Shown here one piece after another: positions 21,151 to 32,468 of a DNA stretch of 64,000 bases. How positions within the stretch are numbered: the first letter of the stretch is position 1; every line of letters begins with the position of its first letter. The translations under genes were made by a program, and so were the position numbers. The notes below the pieces were generated by a model, which worked only from the letters and a program-made list of their open reading frames with translations, was not told the origin of the DNA and ran no database searches. This stretch comes from Diaporthe sp. PMI_573 (taxonomy: Eukaryota > Ascomycota > Sordariomycetes > Diaporthales > Diaporthaceae). The stretch lies in assembly GCA_021399435.1 (NCBI GenBank), contig JAJTUP010000045.1:248001-312000 (forward strand), given 5' to 3'.

Positions 21151-21947
21151 GATTGATTGTTTCGGGGGGCGACGATATTTGTGGCGCGTCAAAGATATTT
21201 TAACAAAAGGCTCAATGAACAAAGTTGGCTACATTTTACCGTTGACCCGGATCATGGCTGCGCTATATAGGACGGATGTATGCTTTGCTCAGCATCCAGT
21301 CCACTGCAGGGACATTTTGTGACTCTGTGGGACGGAAGACCATTCGTGTCTGGTGGAGCATATATGCGCGTCATTTGTACGAAGCTTCTGAATCTGGCCA
21401 ATCAGGGTACGTATGGACACTGCGATTGACCCGACACCGAACGAATCACACCGATCCACCGATTTTTGTTGCTCCTTTACACAACTCTGTTCGGCATTCT
21501 TGAAGAGGCGACGCCGAGATTCGCCACGCGCGAGTCAGCATGCATTACTAGTTGAAGCTCTGGGAAATAACACCACACACAGCGAGAACTCAATTTTTGG
21601 AAACCAGATTACGATAGCATCAAACACATCTGCCAGTGGCCGCAACGGTTTCTAGAGGCCATCGCGCGTCCCTTCGCGTGGATTTTCTCGGTGTTTCCTA
21701 TATGCCGTTGTCGGTCAAACAAGACCGATGCACCGACCTTACGTCATCAAACGTCATCAAAAAATTCCCCGGATCAATCAGAAGGTAATCCGATTCCAAA
21801 ATCGCCAACGTTATGGACCGACGCGCCGGAAATAGCGTTCGCGCTGTGGGACGAACGGTCACCCTTGTATGAGGCGAGAGAAGGTGCGAATCTTCCCGTG
21901 CTATCTGTTTCAATTCCCATCTTTTTCGAGGCATCAATCATTCTTCA

Positions 21948-22792
21948 ATGACCTCTAAATTGATCACGGTCATTGCCGGGGTCGGCTCAGGCACAGGTGC
22001 ATCGGTTGCCCGTAAGTTTGCGGTTGCTTATCCTGTCGTTCTGCTATCGAGGAGATCGGAGAGCTTTGAATGGTTGGTAAAGGAGATCAATCAAAGCGGA
22101 GGGGAGGCAGTTGGCATCAGCACAGATGTCTCAGACTCAAGGAGCGTCAGGAATGCAATTGATGTGATCAAGGAGCGATTTGGTGACAACGTCGGCGCTG
22201 CCGTGAGTCTACCATTGCTACACGTTTTGATCCAGCGCCTTATTATTCTCTAGGCAGCCATCTTCAACGCCAGCAGCGGTTTTGTCAGCAAACCGTTCCT
22301 CGAGCTCCCAGAAGATGTCTTCTCTTCGTCCATCGACGTAACTGCGAAAGGGGGGTTCAACTTTTCCCAAGCAGTGCTCCCGCTTCTTCTCCAGAGCGTG
22401 GAACTGAAGTCTAGGCACCCGCCATCTCTGATATTCACCGGGGCAACTGCATCTATCAAAAGCAGTGCACAAGTGGCCTCCTTCTCAACTGGCAAATGGG
22501 CCGTTCGTGCACTTAGTCAGTCCTTGGCAAAGGAGTTTGGTCCTCGAGGTGTTCACGTTGCCCACGCTATTATGGACGGTATTATCGATATTCCGAAGTC
22601 GAAAGAGTTTCTGAAGGCTTTTGGACCTGATGCCACGATATCTCCTGAGGTGGTAAGGGAGTAGCCGAGTTACGATGCGAAGTCTAACTAACAACTCCGC
22701 AGATTGCCAACGATTACTGGTGGCTCCATACTCAACCTGTTACGAATTTCACGTGGGAGGTTGATTTCCGGCCGGCGGCTGAGAAGTGGTAG
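21948..22792 (+). CDS. SDR-family protein with Phe in place of the catalytic Tyr, 247 aa
   Basis: Three exons, 21948-22202, 22254-22652 and 22703-22792, all in phase 0 with GTGAGT and GTAAGG donors. The Rossmann start is VIAGVGSGTGASVARKF. The middle gives AAIFNASSGF, and the active-site region reads FTGATASIKSS, then ASFSTGKWAVRALSQSLAKE. The usual YxxxK is FxxxK here (FSTGK). From memory this is normal for a widespread fungal and bacterial SDR subgroup that continues GPRGVHVAHAIMDG. It may therefore have altered chemistry or a non-catalytic role. The C-terminus NDYWWLHTQPVTNFTWEVDF is also typical of the subgroup. Complete and undamaged. Confidence 0.85.
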
Positions 22793-23836
22793 TGGGTAGT
22801 GTGTACATAGGAGGCAGTCGATATGCTCATACAACGAAGAGAGTGGCACAGCTTGCCCATAATAGCTTTGATGCCGTGGACGCCCATCCATCGAGAGCAA
22901 TGACCAGTATAACACGCTCCGGAGAGCCTTCGCAGCAGATATATCTCGCAAGAAAGCTGATATGTTGTGCAAGTTTGCCATCAAGATGTGCCTCAGAAAG
23001 GACCTAACTAAGTTAGATGGCATTCTCGCATGTATTGAGGTTGGATGAATGAGAACTTGCGCACACTGCTGGCAAATGTAGATCACATTAACAACTCTTC
23101 ACTCACTAAGTGCTACCAAGATGGACTGTGCGCTCACACTTTGGTCGAACCGCGACGAGAGCTCAAAGTCAGGATCAGATTTAAAGCAACGTGGACAAAA
23201 ACCCGAGACGAAGATAGCTTCACAGTCAGGGGGTACGGCCTCACGATGGAAGCCACGTTAATAGACGAACATTGAGCTCATGGGAAAGAGACTGGTGGCT
23301 GATTAAGCAGTCAGAATGAGTGCGTCAACAGATGTTGCTAGTAGCGTCACATCCCCCACGTCATGCAGAGGCACGACTACTGCGATAGAGGACAGAATCG
23401 AACATCCTGCTACATGTACGCTTTTCCACAGAACGAAGTCGAGTCATTGATCCTTCGGACACTTGGGCAAGTAACTCCATTCTCGCTTTGTTGATTACAA
23501 ATAGAACGAGTAGTGGCTTCGCGTCCGCCCGAGCCCGAATCTTAGCAAGCAAGTGGGGATCTCTGTGGGATAGAGCCAATAAGCGATGAAGAGGGGCTAC
23601 GGGGCAGATCTTTTGGGCCCCGCATCGTGACGTAACATTCTGGCCGCGCTAACGAATACCTTTGTTCTACGCAGCTAAATCGCGGATTGAGGTTTAAATA
23701 CCTGTGTCTTCCTATGATTACTTGTCATAACACTTCAAGGCTCCTCGTTTCCATTTCCACTACTCATCGTTTCGAGACTCCGATCGTTTATTCTCAACAG
23801 TCACTCCAAACGAGTATATTGCAGCCGCACTAGATC
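22793..23836. other. Intergenic, no gene recognised
   Basis: About 1 kb between the SDR and the NmrA-like gene. It presumably includes the latter's promoter; no distinctive element stands out. Confidence 0.5.
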
Positions 23837-24799
23837 ATGTCCTCTACTACCCAAAAGGTTATCACTGTCTTTGGTGCGACCGGCAACCAGGGCGGATCTG
23901 TCATATCGGCCATCCTCTCTACGGATCTTGCCTCACAGTACGCCATCCGTGGTGTTACACGCGACCCCGCCAAACCCTCTGCTCAGACCTTGAAGGCCAA
24001 GGGAGTGGAACCTATCAAGGCGGATCTAAACGACCCTTCCTCCCTCATCACCGCCATTAAGGGCTCCTTCGCCGTTTACGGCGTGACCAACTACTGGGAC
24101 GCGATGTCGAAGTCAACCGAAATCACTCAGGGCAAAAATCTTGTGGATGCCTGCATCGCTGCCAATGTGAAACACCTCATTTGGTCGTCCCTGCCCAACA
24201 CGACGGCCTTGACCTCTGGAGCGCTTAGTAATATTGAGCACTTCGATTCCAAGGCCGAGGTGTCCACGTATGCAGAGACCGAGAAGGCGAAGACAGGAAT
24301 GTGGGTCACCCATTTCATGCCCGGATACTTCATGCAAAACCTGAAATCCGGCATCATGAAAGACCCGCAAACGGGTGTTTCTACTATGTCTGCACCTTGG
24401 ACCGCAACAACGACTCACCTTCCGTTGCTCGACATTGTTGCCGACACCGGCAAATACGTTACTGGTGCGTTGGTCGCTGGCTCGGCTGCAAACGGCAAAT
24501 TCATCCAGGGCGTGTCGCAGTGGACTACTCCTGCCGAAGTGGTCAGCACCATTTCCGAGGTGACAGGCAGCAAGGTCGTCTTTCAGGAGATACCTCAAGA
24601 CGTTTGGCAAGGGTTCCTGCCTCTTCCTCCTCACGCAAAGCAGGAACTTGGTGAGAACATGGCATTGATTAGGGACTACAGCTATTACGGCAAAGACTCT
24701 CCGTCCAAGCAGAGCGAAAGCGATGCGTTCATTAGGGCTGTCAAGGGTCAGAAGCTTACTAGCCTGGCCGAGTTTGCCAAGGCTATTTCATGGGAATGA
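23837..24799 (+). CDS. NmrA-like NAD(P)-binding protein, 320 aa
   Basis: Single-exon atypical SDR of the NmrA/HSCARG group. The N-terminal dinucleotide motif is KVITVFGATGNQGGSVISAI. Family features follow: RGVTRDPAKPSAQTLKAKGV, then DLNDPSSLITAIKGSFAVYG, HLIWSSLPN, FDSKAEVSTYAE, and FMPGYFMQNL near residue 160. Members act as redox-sensing regulators that bind NAD(P) without catalysis, or as isoflavone-reductase-like enzymes. The sequence does not tell which. Length and ends are normal. A pyrimidine-rich leader precedes the ATG. Confidence 0.9.
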   Translation: MSSTTQKVITVFGATGNQGGSVISAILSTDLASQYAIRGVTRDPAKPSAQTLKAKGVEPIKADLNDPSSLITAIKGSFAVYGVTNYWDAMSKSTEITQGKNLVDACIAANVKHLIWSSLPNTTALTSGALSNIEHFDSKAEVSTYAETEKAKTGMWVTHFMPGYFMQNLKSGIMKDPQTGVSTMSAPWTATTTHLPLLDIVADTGKYVTGALVAGSAANGKFIQGVSQWTTPAEVVSTISEVTGSKVVFQEIPQDVWQGFLPLPPHAKQELGENMALIRDYSYYGKDSPSKQSESDAFIRAVKGQKLTSLAEFAKAISWE

Positions 24800-27015
24800 A
24801 CAGTCCGGCAGACAAGTAATTACATAGACAAATACACAACGTGCCAGCGGAAGTAACGAGCGCATTAGACAAGACAGTGATACTCAGTCAGTTCAGGTTC
24901 TCTAGCCCTACAGCTTCAGTTGACTCTGTCTCGGAGATGACAAAGAAGCGAATCCTGTTGATGCCGCAGCTTGGAGACGTACATAGTAGACGCGCATCCA
25001 TGCTTTGAAAGACTATTGGAATGATACATACACACCGACGCACGGCGAGCGGCAAGCAAGTAGAAGGGCAAACGCGATATTAGTCCTGTAGTTTCATTGC
25101 AGTCTATAGATCCTATTCAGAGGACAGGGTAAATGGAAAAGTGTGGAGAAGCGACTCATTGATAGAGCGTGAGATGAGATGTCTTGTCTTGTTGTGGTAA
25201 CGAGCGACTCGATTGCTTATGCATTCGAAAGATGGTCGCCGCTCGCCTCTACCGTGAAATCCAAATGCAATGCATCTGTGACAGATGTGCTTGATCCCAG
25301 CCAAGTGGTCCACAAGTTGAATGTCTCCAAAACAGGATCGCCACAGGAGCCAGCTGCATCAGACCCAGGAATTTTCGTGGGTTCACAGAAAAGTGTAGTA
25401 GGGCTGGAGCAGCGTGAAGATGGCTCGCTTGTCTTTTGCGACAAACCCTGTGCCGACTCAGCTGGAGGATCAGATGGCCGCTCCACAACTTTCCACCGCC
25501 TGAGGTGACTCTGGGATATTGAGCTCCACGACAATTCCTGGGTCTGATGTAGCTGGCTCCTGTGGCGATCCTGTTCTGGAGACATTCAACTTGTGGACCA
25601 CTTGGCTGGGAGTGAGTACCGTGACTTCGCCGTCAGTGAAGATTCCCTCACTAGCGGATTGTGCGTGTACTCGAATAAGAGCTGCAAGTACGGCTGAGAG
25701 GATGTCAAGATCGTCGGAATTGTGGACGATGTCAAGGATGGTGGAACTCCACTGACGCCAACCTTTTGTCCCAGACGCAAGCTAAAGCTAGTACCTGCTC
25801 ACAGACCACGTACCATCGCAACTATGCAGACCAATCAAGGGCACAGCACAAGTATCATGCATCAACTGTCCAGCTAATTACATGCTGTTATAGGGTATGC
25901 ACGATGGGTCGAAGGACACAGTACAGTGAACGAAGAATGCATCATACGATGGAACGTATGTTATTCCTGTATCTGTGATACATGTGCACCTCTTTATCGA
26001 AATTGACATAGGACCAAAGAATTTCCTGGATGGGAGCTTATTGCTGGCGGCAATGTAAGAATCCGAAGCTCTGTGACAGCAGTGGCGGCCTTAAGAGGTA
26101 TCGACCCTTGGACCCTGAACACTTTGGCCATTATACTGCGTCTCGGGGTCCGATGATCTTGATCTTGCACTAGGTTCATAAAGCCTCAAGCCGCTGTATG
26201 CACTGTGATGGCCAACCTGGAAATGTTTCGTCTTGTTTTGGCTTTTGGTCGTTCGTTACTCTGGTTACTTAGGGGACGCAAACAGACCACACGCGCCAAA
26301 GTGGGAGACGAGACGTGGGCTGATCAAATTGGCTTGGTAACTCTGCAAGCAGTATCAATTCCTTCATTTGATTTGAATATAATTTCTCATTCATATTCGT
26401 TGGTAACCTTGAAACTTAGTATCAAGAGCAGTGAACTGACCCCAGATTGGATTCTCAATTACAAATTTAGCCATGTTTTGGCCAAATGATAGCCCCTTCA
26501 AGATAGTAGTAACATTGCTGGCGATGAGTGTCTGGATATTATGCTTCTAAGACTAGCCCACATCCCTACACGACATTTAAACAGTAGGCTGCGACATCAA
26601 ACTGTTGTCCAGCTTGCCGGATATTCACGGACTTGAAGACTCGAGTTGCACTAAATTTTAATTACCATATTGTATTCTTCCCACGGCAATTGCATTTACT
26701 AGCATACCAGTCTGGCCATCCCAGACGGCCATATTATTCCGCCAGGTGAATCAAACAAAGCCACGCTGTGGCGCAAGGCTTGACTAACGGGTTGCAGTCG
26801 GACGATGGAGGAAGCCAAAAGCAGTCTCATAATGTCACAAAACGGGTCTTATACCACAGTTTCATTTTATTTGAAAGTTGAATTATTCTGGGCTGGAGCC
26901 CACACATTACGCTAATTACCACATTATTGCAAGAGAAGAGCGCTCGGGTATCCCTCTTCAATATCTACATATGAAATTTCCAGACCCGTATATCAATACA
27001 ATGATGATTCGCTGT
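24800..27015. other. 2.2-kb region without an intact gene
   Basis: Contains the large inverted repeat at 25296-25610. Fragments around the arms read the same peptide (IPGSD.AGSCGDPVLETFNL) on opposite strands, suggesting an old gene piece that was duplicated in inverse orientation and then decayed. Nothing else is recognisable. Confidence 0.5.
25296..25610. repeat. Inverted repeat, two 85-bp arms, 145-bp spacer
   Basis: Arm 25296-25380 equals the reverse complement of 25526-25610 with three mismatches in 85 (about 96 percent). The arms end abruptly. They do not have the terminal CA or TA signatures of the other elements here, and no flanking target duplication was seen. Confidence 0.9.
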
Positions 27016-28841
27016 CTATATGCCGGAGTCATCCTGGACCAGTTTCGCCTCCGTGGCGTAGGCGTTCCAGGCGTCGCACGTGTCATTCAGCTCGTCGCTG
27101 TCGATGAGACCCGCGATCTCGGACTGCCTCTCGACCATCTGGACGGCGAGACCCTCTGAGGTGTGCCATGCAATGTGGCAGTGAGTGAGCCAGACCTGTA
27201 GAAAGGAATATTAGCACTTGAACTGTGAATACTTTGAAATGAAATGGCACATTGACTTACACCAGGGTTGTCCGTGTAAAAAGCGAAGGCGACCCAACCG
27301 CTTGCGGGCAGCAGCACAACATCGCGACGGGGCACATTGACAGTCTGCAGGTTGGCCGTGGAAGCATCATACTTGCCCACGCCCTGGCCGAGGACCCAGA
27401 AGTCGTGGCCGTGGAGGTGGAGGGGGTGCGCGGCTCCCAGGCTGGTCTGGACGATCCAGTAGACCCACTCGTTGGCGTTGGGCAGCTGGATCATGTTCTG
27501 CTCGGCGGACCAGGTGTTGTTGTCCTCGTTCACCTGCAGCAGCGAGGGGTAGTTCCACTGGTTGATGAAGGTGCTGTTGCCCATGGACCAGTAGAAGCGG
27601 CCCGCGGAGGCGGCCACTGCGACGGAGAAGTCGGTTGAGATGTCGGCCAGGTCTGAGGTGTCGACCTTCACGTAAGGAACCAGGCTTGTCTCGTCGATGC
27701 ACTCGTCGATGGCGGCGTTGTCGTTTGCCTTGGAGGTGGGGTCTGCTGTAGAGGTGCTGTCATAGCGGACAATGCCCTTGATGTCGCCTGGGTTGTCGTT
27801 ATTGGAGCAGGAGGTCTGGGCAATAGCGCGCAGCCAGTAGTTGTCGGCCGTGGCGTTGGCAGTGACGATGATATCGTACCGCTGGCCGATGGCAATGTTC
27901 ACGACATCAGTGGAGTAGGGATTGACTGAGACAAAGTCGCTTGCGATGACCTCCATGGTGTGGTTGTCAATGGTGAATTTGAAATGAGTGTCGGCGGCAA
28001 CGTTCACCAGCCGGATGCGGTAGCGGGTTCCCGCAGTGAAGACCGTCTCATGGCGTGCTCCAACAACAGTGCCGTCTTCCTGGGTGAATGTGTTGGTGCC
28101 GTTGATGAGTCCGGTGTCCATGGATGGGGGACCGCTGACGCGAGACACAAGAGCCAGGTTATCTGCAGTGTCATGAGACCAGTCGGCCAAGATCATGGAG
28201 CCCAGGTCGACGTCATAGTTGGCTGAGGCAGGTCCGTTGATGATGATACCACCAAAGACGCCGTCCCATGCCTGAACGTAGAAGTGCGAGTGCCACCATG
28301 AGGAGCCGTACTGAGTAGCTCTCCACCTGTACGTGGTCGTTTGGCCTGGAGCTGTAGGGCACTGGGTGATGGCAGCAACGCCGTCATTCTGGTTTGTGTG
28401 ATTCTGGCGAACTCCGTGAAAGTGAATAGATGTGCCGTTGTCCTGCATGGAGTTGGTCACATGAACCACTACGTTGTCGCCCCAATCACTAAGGGAAAGC
28501 AAGTCAGCAACTGCAAGTGGGAGTGAGGGGGTGGGAGTGGTTTCTTACGCAATGATGGTCGGTCCCGGAATTGTTCCATTGACTGCCAAGACTATCCTCT
28601 CCACTCCATCAGGAGCAGCGGTAGTGTTGACAATGTTGAACCAGTATTCACGGGTAACTCCGGTGTCAGGGACCTCGTCGTAGTAGTTGGTGGAGATGTC
28701 AAAATCTCCCCAGCAGTTTCGCGAATCAGCTGTGTTCTCACATCCCTGTCGCTTAGACAGTGATGGTGAAGACAGGCCGGGAGCTGCCGTAATGAGTGGC
28801 AGGAATGCGAGGAATGAGAGGAAGGTACTTTTGAGCCCCAT
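27016..28841 (-). CDS. Laccase (ascomycete multicopper oxidase), 566 aa
   Basis: Secreted blue-copper oxidase that oxidises phenols and reduces oxygen to water. Exons 28841-28549, 28488-27261 and 27195-27016; both introns keep frame. Signal peptide MGLKSTFLSFLAFLPLITAA, then KR before QGC suggesting propeptide processing. Copper ligands: L1 GTSIHFHGVRQ (about residue 122), L2 SSWWHSHFYVQ (about 167), L3 AAHPLHLHGHDF (about 453), L4 VWLTHCHIAWHTSEGL (about 511). The C-terminus ends DDSGI, the ascomycete plug (DSG[LVI]) that blocks the trinuclear site. L1 is HFHG where HWHG is usual. Several N-glycosylation sites. Complete and apparently functional. Confidence 0.95.
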
Positions 28842-30340
28842 GATGTTTGAAAGAATGGTGTGCTGGTATTGCTCAAGGGAAAACGAAAGTGTTGGGGCTC
28901 ATAGAACGAAAGGCCAGCTAGAAAGGAGCTGTGTGTAAATGAAACGACTGTTCAGTCGAGGGGAGAAGAGAGATGATGTGTTGCTGAGGATGGAGATGAG
29001 TCGAGTAATCCAACGACGACTTCGTCGAGGCTTTATGATAATGACCGCCGGCCAGCATGGTCAACACCACGAGCGTATGCATCGGCCCACATTGTCTTGG
29101 AAAGGCGAACACCAAGTCCTGAGTTCGTCGGTAGCCGAGTCAGATCTGCACACTCAAGCCTCCTGCCGCTTGGCCTCGGCCGAGTTCAAGTGGATCTCAG
29201 GAGGTTGTCACAGATAGTCGCTGGTGTCATGTACGGGGTGAACTAGCGTCCCGTGGCCGTTGCTCGTCGAGATTCCGAGAATCGATCCTACTGCAGACCT
29301 CGCTCGTATTCTCGTAGGTGTGGTATGGGTGAGGGTGTGACGATACTGCATGATGGATCTTTGCCCAGTCAAGTGGACACGAGATCCATGTCGCCCAAGG
29401 CAAGATATCTGCAAGCACGGCCATACTAGGCTATAGTCGGATCTATTGAAACTTTTCCGAGCCCGACTCTCCCCAGTCCGCGTACGCCGTCAGGGGGTCC
29501 GGATACGTCGGCTCGTAATTGCCATATCCTTTTTGGGGATGCCAGTTCCCCACGCGGTATCTATGCGGCTCAAAATGGCACAATGCAACATCTGGGATAT
29601 GCCTGCAGGTAGGCATGCACGAGCCTCCTTCACTATTTCTGGCGGTCAAACTCAGCACTCACCACACCCCTGACAGAAAAACAAGGAAGCGCCGGGAGCT
29701 TAGCCAACACGATGCATTAGAGAACGACTGCTTGCTTCTCACCATTGAATCATGCATGATGCACTGGCAAGCAAAGTTGAGAGTGCTCGTAAAATCTGAT
29801 CTGATCATGCGCCGTAGACTGTCCTACGAAAGCTCTGTTCCAGGAGGTGGCTAAGAGAATGCGAACGCATAATCTTCTGATCCACCGGATCCGTTCCGGC
29901 CCATGTTGCCTCCACTGTGACCTCCCCACACACACGGGCGGCCAAGACTCGCAAACCTCGACGACATAATCATTTCCGGGACGTGCATACACCCTTGAGG
30001 GTCTGTCACTTGATGCACGTCCTTTGTTGATCAGGTACGAGACTGAGCCGTGTCAGCACCCAGGCAGGGGTCGAAGCATCCATCTCGGTCGCTCGGAGAA
30101 AGGCCACCAACGCCCGAATCAACGACATGAGTGGCCGGCCCATGAGTAAGGTAAACGCCGGCAAGTATATATCTCCACATCAGGTCTGAGCAGCCTCAGA
30201 ATTGACAATCCATTCCTGTTCGCGTTATATACTGTAACCCGTGCGTCCCCATTGTTCTGCTGGGCCATTTTTTTTTTTTCGCAACCTCTGCCTCTACACT
30301 CGTTACCCACCAACATTCATTCACTCTCTTCTTTGGAAAT
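28842..30340. other. Intergenic between laccase and secreted protein
   Basis: The two genes are divergently transcribed, so this 1.5 kb should contain both promoters. No additional coding region was recognised. Confidence 0.5.
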
Positions 30341-31075
30341 ATGCTTTTCAAGACATTCACTCTCGCACTCTCGCTTGCGACTGCCGTCACGGCGTCGTTT
30401 GTCAAGCGTGATGAAACCACCAAATTATATGCCTATGGCAAGGGCATATCCGGATTCGAGGTATTTGCCGGGCCGAACGGTAAGTCTGAATCGGTCAATG
30501 CTTGAGCGGCTTGCACACGTTTCAATGTCTCATGGGAATGGACTAACCATATTACATCAACATCCAGGCACGGCGTACATAGCTGCTTCAGCTGGTACGA
30601 ACTTCACTGAGTTGTCCTGTAAGCGAAACGACCCCCCCTCCCAACCTACACTACGATATATCAAGATGTGCCTGTGCATCACAACAGTACTAATGGCTCT
30701 CCAGGGTCCTCACCATCCATGGATGCTACCTGGAACGTCACCGCCAACAGCACTGATCCAGACTTGCCTGTTGATACCGGCAGGGTGTTCTACATTATCA
30801 ACTCGGACACCGTCTATGAGCCATGCGGTTTCAAGGCGCCTAACGACACCCTGCCTGCTGACGCCTCCACCACTGGCTTCTTCCTCTTTGGCAAGCAAGC
30901 CTTCTGGAGCGACGGCTCTACTTACGAGGCTCAGTTCTGGGCCAAGACCACGGACGAGACTGATCTGTACACTCTGAATTGGAACAAGGCAGGCATTGAG
31001 CAGACGGACAGCGTCCCCGTTACTGTGAAGACCACAGCCCCTGCCACACTAGACCGCGCCCGACACCGCCGCTGA
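30341..31075 (+). CDS. Small secreted protein of unknown function, 186 aa
   Basis: Three exons, 30341-30479, 30568-30618 and 30705-31075, joined in phase with GTAAGT/GTAAGC donors. Signal peptide MLFKTFTLALSLATAVTASF, with KR directly after it, a likely Kex2-type processing site. The mature part begins KLYAYGKGISGFEVFAGPNG, then AYIAAS and several N-glycosylation sequons (NFT, NVT, NST, NDT). The later part (GFFLFGKQAFWSDGSTYEAQ, then FWAKTTDETDLYTLNW) resembles conserved fungal hypothetical secreted proteins. I cannot name a domain. Only one Cys lies in the mature part, so it is not a typical Cys-rich effector. Intact. Confidence 0.75.
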
Positions 31076-31631
31076 AATGTGGCTGGTGAGAAGGATCTGG
31101 GAAATTGAGCTGAGCAAGGATTTATGTACATTGATGAGGAAGCGATGAGAAGCAACAATGGTTGAGAGTTTGATTCTTGTAATTTTAATGGAATTTCACT
31201 TCATGCTTTCTATACAACAGTGGGCAGTCTGAGCGTGTAATTGTTGGTGTTTTGACAATGTTTCTTACAAAGAGCCTATATCAATCAAACATTTGCTATG
31301 ACTACAAAACACAAACGACTCAGAGTCCTTCTTGTCAAGCGCGGATATTCTTTGTGATGCCCGGCTGCACATTCTCAAGCACTTCCAACTGCTCATCATA
31401 CAACCGTTTCTGAACCTGAACGCCCTCTTCGCTCAAGACAAAGGGGCCCGGATCTCGGAGCTTGCAATTGTCCATATACCCGCCATGAGACTCTTTACCA
31501 GCGGCTGCCGCGGACATCAAGGCTCGCGAGCCCACTTCTGAGGTTCTCCCTATGATACGTACGCCAATCTCGAGCACAGCCCGAAGGAAGCCAGAAGCAT
31601 GACGGAAGAGGGTCGAGCGGCAAAGGTCAGG
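31076..31631. other. Intergenic, no gene recognised
   Basis: 3' flank of the secreted-protein gene leading to the hAT nest. No coding signature. Confidence 0.4.
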
Positions 31632-32468
31632 AGCAAGGCTCCGATCAATTCAACATTATCAACATCCGTGTACACGATGTTGATCAACATTTTGTCAACA
31701 TACACATCACATAGCGATTTCAATGTTGATACACATCAACACCACTTCATATTCCTTTAGCTATGTGTACGTGATGTTGATTTCCGTTGATAATCCGCTG
31801 AATAATACATCAATTTTGGGCATCATAGCCCAACTGGGTAATCTGTGGGCCAACACCCAGGAGGGGTGACGGAAGACTCCGAAGAACCCCTGATCGACGC
31901 ACCATCCAGTTACCGATTTTGGGCTGTTTACCTGCAGAATTTCTTGCAGCTCAAGTCGCGCTTCTTGGCAGGATGCGACGCGCCAAAATGTCCGGACCAC
32001 ATGCCCAGCCTTTGTTGGAGTCCACAGCAGAAGCTACCTGTGAGGATCGACTCTTTAGCCATTTTAAAGGCTACACATTATCTGAGCGCACGAAAGAAAC
32101 GCGATCATGGATTTGGCGCTTCGGCTACGATATCCAGAACGGGACGGAAAGAAGATGGGTCTGCCGAGCTTGTATCAAGCAGAACCGCCCGCAGCCGCCT
32201 TCTATAAAGTCAGTCGGTATTCAAAATGCAATGGAGCACATTTTTCTTATTCACCACATCCGCGCGCCTGCAGGAGAGAAGACTAAATCGGCGGCAGAGC
32301 GGAAGGCAGAGGCTCAGGCAGCTAGTGACGGCACAGGTGGCAGACACAAGTCTATTAGCCAACACTTCGGCCTCGACACAACCAAGCCTCGTGAGCAAGC
32401 TATTGCCAATTCCTTCATCAAGGGGTTCGACCGAGACCACTTCCATCGGTTGATCGTTCAGTGGACTG
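31632..32468 (+). mobile_element. Left-end fragment of a hAT element (element I) with BED-finger transposase N-terminus
   Basis: Near 31632 the sequence CAAGGCTCCGATCAATTC resembles the terminal repeat of element II (CAGGCTGGCGATCAATTC). It is followed by many ATCAAC/GTTGAT subterminal repeats to 31800. An ATG at 31988 opens a transposase N-terminus with a BED finger: RSWIWRFGYDIQNGTERRWV, then CRACIK... The line continues HFGLDTTKPREQAIANSFIK, then GFDRDHFHRLIVQWT, and stops where element II begins. It is closely related to element II, but its catalytic domain and right end are missing. Confidence 0.7.

Noticed and set aside
23837..28841. Biosynthetic gene cluster formed by ABM monooxygenase, SDR, NmrA-like protein and laccase
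   Set aside because: No core synthase or transporter is present and the spacing is loose; neighbouring enzymes alone do not make a cluster.
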